This document shows positions 7,535 through 17,089 of a DNA stretch of 64,000 nt, piece by piece. This DNA comes from Lysobacter sp. yr284 (GTDB lineage Bacteria > Pseudomonadota > Gammaproteobacteria > Xanthomonadales > Xanthomonadaceae), in contig NZ_FNPT01000003.1 of NCBI RefSeq assembly GCF_900107375.1, forward strand, positions 248,001-312,000, read 5' to 3'. The number at the start of each line of letters is the position of its first letter. Position 1 is the first letter of the stretch. The translations under genes and the position numbers were made by a program. The notes under the pieces were generated by a model. The model was not told the DNA's origin, made no database searches, and worked only from the letters and a program-made list of their open reading frames with translations.

Positions 7535-9778
7535 TCATTCCAGCGGCGCTCCGATCAGGTCGACCACCGCCTGCATCAGCGCGTCCTCGTCGAAGCCGGC
7601 CTTGCTCAGGTAGAAGTCGGCGCCGGCGTCGAGGCCGCGGCGGCGGTCTTCCTCGCGGTCCTTGTAGGACACGATCATCACCGGCAGCTCGCGCAGGCGC
7701 GGGTCTTTCTTGATCAGCTCGACCAGCTCGATGCCGTCCATGCGCGGCATGTCGATGTCGGTGACCACCAGGTCGAAGCGGCCCAGCCGCACCGCGTTCC
7801 AGCCGTCCATGCCGTCGACCGCGACTTCCACCGCGTAGCCGCCGGCTTCGATCAGCTTGCGTTGCAGCTCGCGTACGGTCAGCGAATCGTCGACCACCAG
7901 CACGCGCTTGCGCTCGGCGGCGCCGGCGCTGTCTTCGTGGCGGACCTGGGCGAGGTGGCCGGCCGCGACCAGGCGCTCGATCGAGCGCAGCAGGTCGTCG
8001 ATGTCGACGATCAGCACCGGCGTGCCGTCGTCGAGCAGGGCGCCGGCGGCGATGTCCTTGACCTTGCCCAGGCGCGGGTCCAGCGGCTGCACCACCAGTT
8101 CGATCACCGAACCGAAGCGGTCCACCGCCAGGCCGTAGAGGTGTTCGCCGTGGGCGCCGCCGATCACCACCACCGGCAATTGCGCGCCGGCCGCGGCGCT
8201 GTCGTTGCCTTCCAGCACCTGTTGCGCGGCGACCAGGCCGATCTCGCGGCCGCCCAGTTCGAAGTATTGGCGGCCTTCCAGCGAGCGCACCTGTTCGCGC
8301 GAGACCAGCGCGGTGGCGACGATGCGCGCGAGCGGGAAGGCGTAGGCCTCGCCGCCGATGTCGACCGACAGCGCGCGCAGCACTGAGGTGGTCAGCGGCA
8401 GTTGCAGCTGGAAGCGGGTGCCCTGGTCGGGTTGCGAGAACACCCGCACGTTGCCGTGCAGCTGCTTGGCCATGTTCTGCACCGCGTCCAGGCCGACGCC
8501 GCGGCCGGAGATCTCGGTGACGGTCTCGCGCAGGGTGAAGCCGGGCAGGAACAGGAATTCCAGCAGTTCCTCGTGATCGAAGCGCGCCGCGGTGTCGGCG
8601 TCGGCCAGCCCGCGCGCGATCACCGCGCGGCGGATGCGTTCGGCGTCGATGCCCTGGCCGTCGTCGCCGATGCGGATTTCCAGGCGGCCGGAGACGTGGC
8701 GCGCTTCCAGTCGGATCTCGCCCTCGGCCGGCTTGCCGCGCGCCAGCCGCTGCGCCGGCGCCTCGATGCCGTGATCGACCGCGTTGCGCAGCAGGTGGCC
8801 CAGCGGCGCTTCCAGCCGCGACAGCACGTCGCGGTCGACCGGGGTGCGGTTGCCGACGATCTCCAGCCGCGCTTCCTTGCCCAATTCGCGGGCGAGGTCG
8901 CGGACCATGCGCTTGAAGCCGCGGGTGCCGTCGGCGAACGGGCGCATGTGGCTGGCCAGGGCTTCGTCGTAGAGGCCGTGGGCGACGCCGGCCAGGCGCC
9001 GGTCGAACGCGTCCAGCGCGGCCACGCGTTCGCCGAGCAGGCGCTGGCCTTCGGCGAGGTCGGCCTGGGCGCGCGCCAGCAGTTCGGCCGAGGCCGGCTC
9101 GGCGGCGAGGCCGGCGTTGCGTTCGGCCAGTTGGTCCAGCGCCAGCGCCGAGCGCCGTTGCAGTTCCTTTACCCGCGCCAGCGAGCGGATGTAGGGGTCG
9201 AGCCAGCGCGATTCCACCAGCGCCTCGCTGGCCAGGCCGAGCATGCGGTGCAGGTTGCGCGCGGCGATGCGCAGCACGCGTTCTTCGGCTTCGTCGCCGG
9301 CGTCGGCCGGCGCGGCTTCGCCGGCCGGCTCCAGCGCCTCGGCCGCCGGCGCGGGCGCGGCCAGCGCGGCGTCGAGCGCGGCGCGGAACTCCAGCACCGG
9401 CTCGATCTCTTCGCTGGCCCAGGCCGCGGCGGCCTCGGCCGGGGTGTCGCCGATGCGGCCGAGCAGGTCGACGCCGCGCAGCAGCACGTCGATGATCGCG
9501 CGGTGCAGGTGCAGGCGGTCGTGTTGGGCCTCGACCAGGCAATCTTCCATCGAATGGGCGACCGCGACCGCCGCGCCGAGGCCGACGATGCGCGCCGCGC
9601 CCTTGAGCGAATGCGCCGCGCGCATGCACTCTTCGAGCGTCGCCGCCGCGGTCGGGTTGCGCTCCAGCGCGAGCAGGCCTTCGGTCAGCACCTGGCGCTG
9701 GGCCTCGGCCTCCATCCGGAACAGGTCGTGCAGCGAGCGATCGCGCAGCGAGTCGTGGCTCATGCGGTCCTCGCTCAT
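7535..9778 (-). CDS. wspE: WspE: hybrid CheA-type histidine kinase
   Basis: A 747-aa hybrid kinase. The HPt domain carries His56 in AAHSLKG. A linker and dimerisation region follow, then the HATPase_c domain with N-box HLLRNAVDHG and G1 box DDGQGID, a CheW-like regulatory domain, and a C-terminal receiver (phospho-acceptor Asp near 674 in VVTDIDMP). It autophosphorylates in response to WspA clusters and passes phosphate to WspR and WspF. The ATG at 9778 overlaps the wspD stop by 4 bases, and a second ATG five codons on is possible. Length and domain order are those of WspE. Confidence 0.92.
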   Translation of the reverse strand: MSEDRMSHDSLRDRSLHDLFRMEAEAQRQVLTEGLLALERNPTAAATLEECMRAAHSLKGAARIVGLGAAVAVAHSMEDCLVEAQHDRLHLHRAIIDVLLRGVDLLGRIGDTPAEAAAAWASEEIEPVLEFRAALDAALAAPAPAAEALEPAGEAAPADAGDEAEERVLRIAARNLHRMLGLASEALVESRWLDPYIRSLARVKELQRRSALALDQLAERNAGLAAEPASAELLARAQADLAEGQRLLGERVAALDAFDRRLAGVAHGLYDEALASHMRPFADGTRGFKRMVRDLARELGKEARLEIVGNRTPVDRDVLSRLEAPLGHLLRNAVDHGIEAPAQRLARGKPAEGEIRLEARHVSGRLEIRIGDDGQGIDAERIRRAVIARGLADADTAARFDHEELLEFLFLPGFTLRETVTEISGRGVGLDAVQNMAKQLHGNVRVFSQPDQGTRFQLQLPLTTSVLRALSVDIGGEAYAFPLARIVATALVSREQVRSLEGRQYFELGGREIGLVAAQQVLEGNDSAAAGAQLPVVVIGGAHGEHLYGLAVDRFGSVIELVVQPLDPRLGKVKDIAAGALLDDGTPVLIVDIDDLLRSIERLVAAGHLAQVRHEDSAGAAERKRVLVVDDSLTVRELQRKLIEAGGYAVEVAVDGMDGWNAVRLGRFDLVVTDIDMPRMDGIELVELIKKDPRLRELPVMIVSYKDREEDRRRGLDAGADFYLSKAGFDEDALMQAVVDLIGAPLE

Positions 9779-10383
9779 GAAATCCGCCGGTCCAGCGCGT
9801 GCAGCAGCAGGTCGGCGTCGAGCAGGCCGATGCGGCGCTCGCCCCAGGGCAGCACGCCGGTGGCGAAGCGCGCGACCGCGTGGGCGACGGTGGACGGCAC
9901 CGCGCGCACGTCTTCGAGCGGGTAGCGCAGGCTGCCGTGGACTTCGTCGGCTTCGAACGCGAGCGCGCCTTCCGGCGCGGCCAGCACCACCAGCCGGCGC
10001 GCGCCGCCGCGCGCGGCCGGGGCCGGGCCGGTCTGCAGCAGCGCCGGCAGCGCCACGCACACGGTCAGGCGGCCGCGCACGTTGACCAGGCCGCGCAGCG
10101 CGGCGTCGCGCCGGTGCGGTAGGCGGTGGACCGGGCGCAGTTCCAGCACTTCGTCGACCAGCGCGGTGGCCAGGCCCAGCCATTCCTCGCCGAGGCGGAA
10201 CACGAAGGCGCTGGCGTCGTCGCCGCGCTGCGGCGTCGCGCCCGCGGCCAGCCGCGCGGCGGCCGCGACGAGGTCTTCGCGCGCCGGCGTGCGTTCCAGC
10301 AGGCGGGCGACGGCCGAGCCGGCCGCACCGCCACGGACGGGTTCGTCGCCGTTTGCCGCATCGCGGATGTCGGACGCGCTCAT
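9775..10383 (-). CDS. wspD: WspD: CheW-like adaptor
   Basis: A 202-aa adaptor with a variable N-terminus of about 60 residues and a CheW domain from about residue 60 (FVFRLGEEWLGL, then GLVNVRGRLTVCVAL). It should bridge the WspA receptor and the WspE kinase. Its stop overlaps the wspE ATG and it begins one base after the wspC stop, which indicates translational coupling. It is the second CheW of the operon; the first, wspB, is shorter and diverged. Confidence 0.88.
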   Translation of the reverse strand: MSASDIRDAANGDEPVRGGAAGSAVARLLERTPAREDLVAAAARLAAGATPQRGDDASAFVFRLGEEWLGLATALVDEVLELRPVHRLPHRRDAALRGLVNVRGRLTVCVALPALLQTGPAPAARGGARRLVVLAAPEGALAFEADEVHGSLRYPLEDVRAVPSTVAHAVARFATGVLPWGERRIGLLDADLLLHALDRRIS

Positions 10384-10384
10384 C

Positions 10385-11650
10385 TCAGGCGTTCCTGCCG
10401 CGATGGCGCGCGGCGCGCTGGCGCATCAGCCGGGCGCCGGCCGCGTCGCCTTTGGAATCGAGCAGCAAGGCCAGGTGCATCAGGCTTTCCGCGTGGTCGG
10501 GTTGCAGGTACAGCGCCTTGCGAAAGGCGTCTTCGGCGCGGGCGTCGGCGCCGTCGGCGCCGTAGATCACGCCGAGCAGGCACAGCGCTTCGGCGTTGGG
10601 GCCGTGCGCGCGCAGGTGCGCCTGGCACAGCCGCTCGGCCTGGGCGAAGTCGCCGTTGTCGGCGAGGCGGCGGGCCTGTTGCAGCGAGTCGTCGGCGGCC
10701 TGCGCGGGCGCGGCGGCCGCGGCGGGCGCGGTCGGCGCAGGCCGCGCCGCCAGCGCGGCGGCGGCGAACGGGCGCGCACGCGCGGCGGCTGCGGGCAGCG
10801 GCGCCAGCGCCGGCGCGCGCCAGGGCGAGGGCGTCGCCGGCGGCGGTGCGGGCGCGCCGCGTTGGTTGCGGAACGCGGCGGCCATCGGGATCTGCGCCGA
10901 GGCGTAGCCCAGCGACAGCAGCAGGCCGGTCTCGGCCGCGCCGACGAACAGCAGGCCGTCGGCGGCGAGCGCGCGCGCCAGCACGCCGACCGTGCGCACC
11001 TGGGTGTCCTGGTCGAAATAGATCAGCAGGTTGCGGCAGAACACCGCATCGAAGCTGGCCGCGTCGGGCAGGAAATCGATGTCGAGCACGTTGGCGCGGT
11101 GCAAGCGCACGCAGCCGCGCACCGCGTCGGACAGCTGCCAGCGGCCGTGGCCGAGCGCGCGGAAGTGGCGTTCGCGGTAGCGCAGGTCGCCGCCGCGGAA
11201 CGAGTTGGCGCCGTACACCGCGTGCCCGGCCTTGGCCAGGGCGCGCTCGCTGATGTCGTAGGCGTCGATGCGCAGGCGCTGCGGCGGCCAGCCGGCGTCG
11301 AGCAGGGCCATCGCCAGGGTGTAGGGTTCCTCGCCGGTCGAGCACGGCAGGCTCAGCAGCCGCACCGGCGCGGCGCCGGGCTCGCCCAGGCGCGGCGCGA
11401 ACGCGCGCGCCAGCGCGTCGAAGGCTTCCACGCCGCGGAAGAACCAGGTCTCCGGCACCACCACCGCTTCGATCAGTTCCTGTTGCTCCAGCGGCTGCGC
11501 CTGCAACCGCCGCCAATAGGCGTCGGCGTCGGCGGCGGCGACCGCGCGCATGCGTCCGGCGATGGCGCGTTCGATCACGCCCGGGCCGACCGCTTCGGCG
11601 TCCAGGCCCATCGTGGTCTTGAGCCAGCGTTTGAAGGCGGCGGCGTCCAT
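10385..11650 (-). CDS. wspC: WspC: CheR-type receptor methyltransferase with TPR tail
   Basis: A 421-aa protein with a CheR N-terminal helical domain and a SAM-binding methyltransferase domain (LSLPCSTGEEPYTLAM, FCRNLLIYF) up to about residue 270. A low-complexity Ala/Pro linker (about 275-325) then leads to tetratricopeptide-like helices (ADNGDFAQAERLC, EDAFRKALYLQPDHAES). It methylates glutamates on WspA, and the TPR tail is characteristic of the WspC branch of CheR. ATG 11650 overlaps the wspB stop by one base in an ATGA junction. Confidence 0.9.
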   Translation of the reverse strand: MDAAAFKRWLKTTMGLDAEAVGPGVIERAIAGRMRAVAAADADAYWRRLQAQPLEQQELIEAVVVPETWFFRGVEAFDALARAFAPRLGEPGAAPVRLLSLPCSTGEEPYTLAMALLDAGWPPQRLRIDAYDISERALAKAGHAVYGANSFRGGDLRYRERHFRALGHGRWQLSDAVRGCVRLHRANVLDIDFLPDAASFDAVFCRNLLIYFDQDTQVRTVGVLARALAADGLLFVGAAETGLLLSLGYASAQIPMAAAFRNQRGAPAPPPATPSPWRAPALAPLPAAAARARPFAAAALAARPAPTAPAAAAAPAQAADDSLQQARRLADNGDFAQAERLCQAHLRAHGPNAEALCLLGVIYGADGADARAEDAFRKALYLQPDHAESLMHLALLLDSKGDAAGARLMRQRAARHRGRNA

Positions 11651-12111
11651 CAGGCCTGCGCCGCCTGTTGGAACAACAGCTCGTGGACGTCGTCGGGCAG
11701 CAGTTCGCGCACGCCGATCCATTGCAGCAGGCCGTGCGCGTCGCGCGCGACCGGGCCGAGGTAACGCGCCTGCGGCTGGTCCACGCCGCTGGGGGCGAAG
11801 GCCTGCGGCTCCAGGCGCGCGGTGTCGAGCACGCGCTCGGCCAGCAGGCCGAGCCGGCGCGGCTGGCCGGCGCGGTCGCGGTAATCCACCAGCACGATGC
11901 GCGTGCTCATCGCCGCGCGCGCCGGGCGCGCCAGCGCCAGCCGGCACAGGTCGATCAAGGGCACCACCTCGCCGCGGTAGTCGAACACGCCGGCCACCGC
12001 GGGGTGCGCCTGCGGCAGCCGCCGCAGCTCGACCTGCGGCAACACCGCCGCCACCGTCGCCGCGTCGATCGCGTAGCGTTCGGCATCGAGCTGGAAGACC
12101 AGGAACAGCAC
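11650..12111 (-). CDS. wspB: WspB: CheW-like adaptor
   Basis: A 153-aa single-domain CheW-like coupling protein (LVFQLDAERYAID at the N-terminus, AGVFDYRGEVVPLIDL in the middle). It links the chemoreceptor to the kinase. It lies 18 bases after the wspA stop and overlaps wspC. The N-terminus starts directly in the domain, so ATG 12111 is the natural start. Confidence 0.88.
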   Translation of the reverse strand: MLFLVFQLDAERYAIDAATVAAVLPQVELRRLPQAHPAVAGVFDYRGEVVPLIDLCRLALARPARAAMSTRIVLVDYRDRAGQPRRLGLLAERVLDTARLEPQAFAPSGVDQPQARYLGPVARDAHGLLQWIGVRELLPDDVHELLFQQAAQA

Positions 12112-12129
12112 GCGCGCGGCTCCGCCGGC

Positions 12130-13749
12130 TCAGGCCAGCAGCTTGAACTTGACCACGCCGTCGCGCAGTCCGGCGCTGACGTGGTGCAGTTCGTCGATGG
12201 CCTGGTTGGACTGGCGCAGCGCTTCCACCGTCTGCTGGGCGGCCTCGCTGAGCTGGCTCAGCGCCAGGTTGATCTGCTCGGCGCCGGCCGACTGCGCCTG
12301 CACGCCTTCGTTGACCGCCTCGAAGCGCGGCACCATCGCCTGCACGTTGTCGATCACCTGCGACAGCTGGCCGCCGACCTGCTGGACGTCGTGGGTGCCG
12401 CGGCGCACCTCCTCGGAGAACTTGTCCATGCCCATCACGCCGGCGGAGACCGCCGACTGGATCTCGCGCACCATCTGCTCGATGTCGAGCGTGGCGACCG
12501 CGGTCTGGTCGGCGAGGCGGCGGATCTCGTTGGCGACCACCGAGAAGCCGCGGCCGTATTCGCCGGCCTTCTCGGCCTCGATCGCGGCGTTGAGCGAGAG
12601 CAGGTTGGTCTGGTCGGCGACCTTGGTGATGGTGGTGACGACCTGGCTGATGTTGTTGGCCTTGTCGGCCAGCACCGACAGCTTGGCGCTGATCGCGGCG
12701 GTGGCCTCGATCATGCGCCGCATCGATTGCTCCATCTCCGACAGCCCGGCCTGGCCGTTGCCGGCCAGCGACGAGGTCTGCTCGGCCGCGGCGGCGACGG
12801 TGTCCATGGTCCGCACCAGTTCCTTGGAGGTGGCGGCGATCTCGCGCGAGGTCGCGCCGATCTCGGTGGTGGTGGCGGCGATCTGCGCGGCCGAGGCCTG
12901 CTGTTCGCGCAGGGTGGCGGTGATCTCGTTGATCGAGGAATTGACCTGGATGCCGGAGGACTGGACCTGGCCGACCAGCTCCGACAGGTCGTCGGTCATG
13001 CGGTCGTAGCCCTGGCCGAGGGTGCCGAACTCGTCGTTGCGGCCCAGCGCCAGGCGCTTGCTGAAGTCGCCCTTGGCCAGGGTCTGGACCGCGCCGGACA
13101 GCTGCCGCAGCGGCACGGTGATGGCGCGCCACAGGAAGAAGCCGACCAGGCCGGACAGGACCACGGCGATGAAGAACGAGACCGCGATTCCGGTCTTGGC
13201 CGCGGCGATCGCCTCGTCGATGCGCGCCACCGATTCGGAGGAGTAGCGGCGGTTGTAGTCGAGCATCTTGTCGAGCGCGGCGTTGTTGCGCTCGAACACC
13301 GGCGCGGCGCGCTCGCGCCAGGCCGTGGCCAGCGCCGGCGAGCGCTCGCGCGCCAGCCGCGAGAGTTCGGTCTGCAGCGCGAACGCGGCCTGGGCCTGAC
13401 GCATCAGTTCGGCGAACTGGGCGCGGTCGTCGGCGCGGCGGATGGTGCGGTCGTAATCCACGGACGCGGCCTCGAACTGGCTGCGGCGGGTGCGCACCAG
13501 TTCCTCCAGGCGGGCGAGGTCGTCGCCGCCGGCGATGGTCATCGCGCGCACGTTGGCGTGGTAGGTCATCCACGAGGACTGCATCTTCGAGGCCGCGTAG
13601 GTGCCGGGGATGGAGTCGTCGCGCAGCGCCGCTTCCTCGGTCTCGATGTGCAGCAGGCGCTGCCAGGCGATGCCGCCCATCAGCGCGAGCACGCCGAAGG
13701 TCACGGCCAGGCTCAGCAGGATCCGTTGGCGAATGGAGAGGTTGATCAT
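12130..13749 (-). CDS. wspA: WspA: methyl-accepting surface-sensing receptor
   Basis: A 539-aa chemoreceptor. Transmembrane segment 1 is at residues 10-30 and a periplasmic four-helix-bundle sensor spans about 31-190. Transmembrane segment 2 is at about 190-215, followed by a HAMP region and a long cytoplasmic coiled coil. The conserved hairpin tip ([20 protein letters not shown]) binds CheW and CheA proteins. In the Wsp system it responds to surface contact or envelope stress and forms dispersed clusters. ATG 13749 ([12 protein letters not shown]) is the start because it immediately precedes TM1; longer in-frame extensions run through low-complexity GC-rich DNA. It is the first gene of the operon and faces a long promoter region. 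Confidence 0.92.
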   Translation of the reverse strand: MINLSIRQRILLSLAVTFGVLALMGGIAWQRLLHIETEEAALRDDSIPGTYAASKMQSSWMTYHANVRAMTIAGGDDLARLEELVRTRRSQFEAASVDYDRTIRRADDRAQFAELMRQAQAAFALQTELSRLARERSPALATAWRERAAPVFERNNAALDKMLDYNRRYSSESVARIDEAIAAAKTGIAVSFFIAVVLSGLVGFFLWRAITVPLRQLSGAVQTLAKGDFSKRLALGRNDEFGTLGQGYDRMTDDLSELVGQVQSSGIQVNSSINEITATLREQQASAAQIAATTTEIGATSREIAATSKELVRTMDTVAAAAEQTSSLAGNGQAGLSEMEQSMRRMIEATAAISAKLSVLADKANNISQVVTTITKVADQTNLLSLNAAIEAEKAGEYGRGFSVVANEIRRLADQTAVATLDIEQMVREIQSAVSAGVMGMDKFSEEVRRGTHDVQQVGGQLSQVIDNVQAMVPRFEAVNEGVQAQSAGAEQINLALSQLSEAAQQTVEALRQSNQAIDELHHVSAGLRDGVVKFKLLA

Positions 13750-14562
13750 GGTCGGTTCTCTGGGGAGGCCGTCGGCCGCCGGCGCGCAGCGCCCGCGGCG
13801 GTGCGGCGCGGGCGCGCGGTGCGGGACGCCGGCGCGCGGGCGCAGACAGTCATCGGCGGAACGGGCATCGGGGCAGCGGGTATCGGTACGGCATGCATGG
13901 AACGGACATGCACGGATGGGACGGAGGCGGCGCAACGGCACGGGCCCGGACCGGGCGGCCGCGGCGCGGCGCGCCCTGCGGCACGCGTCCCGGTGCCGCG
14001 GCGGGCAGTGCCGGCGTCCCCTGTCCGGCCAGGTTCGATCCAGTGCTGCCGCGCTCGGTCCAACTAGACCCGCAATGTGGTTATTTGAGTAAAACAGAGC
14101 ATATGTAAAAGCCCCTGGACTCACAATTGTCGCTACCGGGAATCGGTGGCGGTTTGCGCCCTCGGTACCGGCGAATCGGCCGTGGGCGGGTGAGACTTCG
14201 TGCCGGCCGGCGGCCCGCCGGCCGCGCTCGGCGACGGGCCGGGCCGGTCGCGGCGCGGGCGGCCGGGTTGGCTTGCGCGACGACCGTGGGCGTGGGCCGT
14301 GGCGGACGGGCAGGCTTGGGGGCCAAGCCCCGCGGGCGCCGCGCCGCGCGGCCGCACGTGCGGCGTCGGCTGCCGGCCGGGTGCGGCGTCGTGACGCACT
14401 TCATATGCAGCCGGGCGCGCCATTGGGTGCCACATGTGCTCGCAGCACCGACCTGCCGGTGTTCATCGGCTTCACTTTCGCTCACCAAAACTCACCCAGC
14501 CTTGATGTGACTTCAATCACATTTTTCCCGATCGCGCGCTAGGGACGGTAGGCAAGGCATCC
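13750..14562. other. Long divergent intergenic region between wspA and the exopolysaccharide operon
   Basis: 813 bases without a supported gene. The part nearest wspA and the stretch 14180-14400 are extremely GC-rich with many short inverted repeats. An AT-rich island at about 14075-14130 is the likeliest place for the wspA promoter, and a second one at 14470-14535 holds a perfect Clp/CRP-type box. Reading frames that cross the region have runs of Arg, Ala and Gly typical of non-coding GC-rich DNA. Confidence 0.7.
14506..14521 (+). promoter_or_regulatory. Perfect Clp/CRP-type box 1 (TGTGA-N6-TCACA)
   Basis: TGTGACTTCAATCACA is an exact symmetric match to the CRP/Clp consensus. In xanthomonads Clp is a CRP homologue whose DNA binding is blocked by c-di-GMP. 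The centre lies about 49 bases before the ATG of the priming glycosyltransferase gene. That is too close for a classical activator site unless the 5' leader is only about 8 bases, so repression or control of the opposite gene is also possible. Confidence 0.75.
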
Positions 14563-16008
14563 ATGAGGTCGGGGTTCTCCAGTGCGCTGTTCGCGTTCGC
14601 TCGTCCTTCGGCCTTGCGCAATATCGTTGCGCTGGCCCGGCTGGCGCATTTCCTGATCGTGTTCGCGGCCGGCGCGCTGGCGCTGCACGCCCTGCAGGCC
14701 GGCCCGCTGCGCGCCAGCGAGCACTACCTGGCGCTGTCGGCCCTGGCCGGGGCGCTGTGCGTGCTGGTGTTCCACAGCTTCGGCCTGTACGGCCACGACA
14801 TGTTCGGCAGCCGCCTGCTGATCCGCCGCACCCTGCTGGCCTGGGGCGCCGCGTTCGGGCTGGTGATGACCCTGCACCTGCTGTTCCGGTTCCTGCGGCC
14901 GCTGCCGGACGGCTCGCTGGCGCTGTGGTTCGCGCTGAGCTTCGTGCTGTTCGTGGGCGGGCGGCTGGTGATGCTGTGGCTGTTCCAGCGGCGGATCCGC
15001 CAGGGCGCCTTCATCCAGCGCTCGGTGATCCTGGGGATGACCGACAACGCGCTGCGCCTGGCCGAGCAGATCCACCATCGCGCCGACGTCGTCTCCGGCC
15101 TGGTCGGCTACATCGACGACCGCCGCACCCACCGGCTCAGCGAACCGCCGCCGTCCTCGCTGCCGCGGCTGGGCGACATCGACGACCTGGAGCGGCTGAT
15201 CCGCGACGGCGGCGTCGACCAGGTGCTGGTGGCGCTGCCGGCGCAGGCGCGCGGGCGCAACGAGGACCTGGCCCAGCGCCTGCGCCGCCTGCCGGTGCAG
15301 GTGCTGCTGGTGCCGGACATGGGCAGCTTCCATTTCGCCCACCGCAAGCTGGTGCCGGTGGCCGGGGTGCCGATGTTCGTGATCGCCGAGCCGCCGCTGC
15401 AGGGCTGGGCGCCGGTGCTCAAGCGCGCCGAGGATCTGGTCCTGTCGGCGCTGGCGCTGCTGGCGCTGGCGCCGCTGATGGCCTTGATCGCGCTGGCGGT
15501 GAAGCTGGATTCGCCCGGGCCGGTGCTGTTCCGGCAGAAGCGCTATGGCTACAACCAGCGTCTGATCGAGGTGTTCAAGTTCCGCTCGATGCACCACCAC
15601 CTGCGCGACGAGCACGCCGCGCAGCAGACCGCGCGCACCGACCCGCGGGTGACCCGGGTCGGGCGTTTCATCCGCAAGACCAGCCTGGACGAGCTGCCGC
15701 AGCTGTTCAACGTGCTCGCCGGCAGCATGTCGCTGGTCGGCCCGCGCCCGCACGCGACCGCGACCAAGGCTGCCAACGTGCTGTTCGAGGACGCGGTGCA
15801 GGAGTACGTGGCGCGCCACCGGGTCAAGCCGGGCATCACCGGGCTGGCCCAGGTCAACGGCTATCGCGGCGAGACCGACACGATCGAGAAGATCCAGCGC
15901 CGGGTCGAGTACGACCTGGAATACATCGAGAACTGGTCGCTATGGCTGGACCTGTCGATCCTGCTGCGCACGCTGCCGGCGGTGCTGTCGGCGCAGGCGG
16001 CGTATTGA
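14563..16008 (+). CDS. GumD/WcaJ-like undecaprenyl-phosphate sugar phosphotransferase
   Basis: A 481-aa polyprenyl-phosphate hexose-1-phosphate transferase, which starts repeat-unit assembly by moving a sugar phosphate from a UDP-sugar to undecaprenyl phosphate at the inner membrane. The N-terminus has four or five membrane spans (residues 20-145), followed by a Rossmann-like CoA_binding_3 region (about 150-270). A further hydrophobic segment (about 290-310) precedes the catalytic bacterial sugar transferase domain. That domain contains FKFRSM, the [10 protein letters not shown] segment, SLVGPRPH and [12 protein letters not shown]. Length is that of GumD and WcaJ. Glucose or galactose as first sugar cannot be decided. 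It is the first gene of the locus, with box 1 upstream. Confidence 0.9.
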   Translation: MRSGFSSALFAFARPSALRNIVALARLAHFLIVFAAGALALHALQAGPLRASEHYLALSALAGALCVLVFHSFGLYGHDMFGSRLLIRRTLLAWGAAFGLVMTLHLLFRFLRPLPDGSLALWFALSFVLFVGGRLVMLWLFQRRIRQGAFIQRSVILGMTDNALRLAEQIHHRADVVSGLVGYIDDRRTHRLSEPPPSSLPRLGDIDDLERLIRDGGVDQVLVALPAQARGRNEDLAQRLRRLPVQVLLVPDMGSFHFAHRKLVPVAGVPMFVIAEPPLQGWAPVLKRAEDLVLSALALLALAPLMALIALAVKLDSPGPVLFRQKRYGYNQRLIEVFKFRSMHHHLRDEHAAQQTARTDPRVTRVGRFIRKTSLDELPQLFNVLAGSMSLVGPRPHATATKAANVLFEDAVQEYVARHRVKPGITGLAQVNGYRGETDTIEKIQRRVEYDLEYIENWSLWLDLSILLRTLPAVLSAQAAY

Positions 16009-16166
16009 ACCGGCGCGCCGCCAGCGCGTGCGCGCCGGGCCGGCGCCGGCCGGGGCCGGTCGGGTCGGGCCTGTGGGGCTCGGACGCGGACGCATTCAGG
16101 CGGTTCAGCGGTCGCGCCGGCGATGCGTGCGCGACGACGGAGCGGCCGCGCCGGCAACCGATAAAC

Positions 16167-16182
16167 TGTGATCTAAATCTCA
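16167..16182 (+). promoter_or_regulatory. Clp/CRP-type box 2 (TGTGA-N6-TCTCA)
   Basis: TGTGATCTAAATCTCA differs from the consensus at one base. It lies in the AT-rich part of the 286-base gap after the GumD-like gene. The centre is about 120 bases before the OPX gene start, a distance that permits an activator position at -41 or -61. Confidence 0.5.
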
Positions 16183-16294
16183 TATTTGATCGCGCCGCCG
16201 ACACCGGGCAGGTATGCCTGGAAGGTATCGGACGCCTTGTGAATCAGGGCGTTGCGCGATCTTTTTCATTAGCCAAGCGAGGCGGGACGCAGCG

Positions 16295-17089
16295 ATGAGC
16301 CACGGGGTTCGCAGGAGGCGGCCGGTCCGCCCTGCCCAGGACGGACACGGCGCGGCCGCGGCGCCGGTGCGGCGATGGCCGGCCGCGTTGGCCCGGTCGC
16401 TGTTGCTGGCGGCGTTGTGCCTGCTGGGCCCGATCGCGGCGCCGGCATTCGCCCAGGCGCCCGCGCCGGCCGCGGCGGCCGCCGGCGCCGAGTACCGCAT
16501 CGCCGCCGGCGACGAACTCGCGCTCAAGTTCTTCTACGCGCCCGAGCTCAACGAGACCGCCACCGTGCGGCCCGACGGCCGCATCCACCTGCAACTGGTC
16601 GGCGAGGTCCGCGCCGCCGGGCAGACCCCGCAGCAGCTGGCCGACGCGCTCAAGCGCGCCTACGCCGGCAGCCTGCGCTATCCGGAAGTGTCGGTGGAGG
16701 TGGAGAAGGGCTTCGCCCGCCAGCAGGTGTTCGTCGGCGGCGAAGTCGGCCGGCCCGGCGCGCAGCCGCTGCTGCCGGGGCTGACGGTGATGCGCGCGCT
16801 GATCGTGGCCCAGGGCCCGACCGACCGCGCCGCGCTCAATCGGGTGGCGATCCTGCGCCGCGACGAGTCCGGCGCCACCCGGGTGATCCGCGTCGACGCC
16901 GCCTCGCAGGCGCGCCGCGGCGCCGACGACGGCAACGATCCGCCGCTGCAGCCCTTCGACGTGGTGCTGGCGGTGCCGTCGCGGATCTCGCGGGTCAACA
17001 AGTGGATCGACCAATACGTGCGCCGCAACCTGCCGGTCAACGTGGGGTTCTCCTACGACCTCAACGACAACAACCGCCGGGGCGATTGA
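16295..17089 (+). CDS. GumB/Wza-like outer-membrane polysaccharide export (OPX) protein
   Basis: A 264-aa secreted protein. A basic, Arg-rich start and a hydrophobic stretch ending APAFAQA (about residue 55) form a long signal peptide. Then come the Poly_export domain (YRIAAGDELALKFF, TVRPDGRIHLQLVGEV) and a SLBB-type domain (QVFVGGEVGRPGAQPL). It should form or gate the outer-membrane channel for the polymer. No lipobox Cys is evident. Size matches GumB rather than the longer Wza. I prefer ATG 16295; an in-frame ATG at 16214 would add 27 residues before the signal sequence. Its stop is immediately followed by the next ATG. Confidence 0.88.
   Translation: MSHGVRRRRPVRPAQDGHGAAAAPVRRWPAALARSLLLAALCLLGPIAAPAFAQAPAPAAAAAGAEYRIAAGDELALKFFYAPELNETATVRPDGRIHLQLVGEVRAAGQTPQQLADALKRAYAGSLRYPEVSVEVEKGFARQQVFVGGEVGRPGAQPLLPGLTVMRALIVAQGPTDRAALNRVAILRRDESGATRVIRVDAASQARRGADDGNDPPLQPFDVVLAVPSRISRVNKWIDQYVRRNLPVNVGFSYDLNDNNRRGD

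Noticed and set aside
14127-14510. Plus-strand frames between wspA and the exopolysaccharide operon
   Set aside because: Nearly all Arg, Gly, Ala and Pro, in a region of dense GC-rich inverted repeats; not protein-like.
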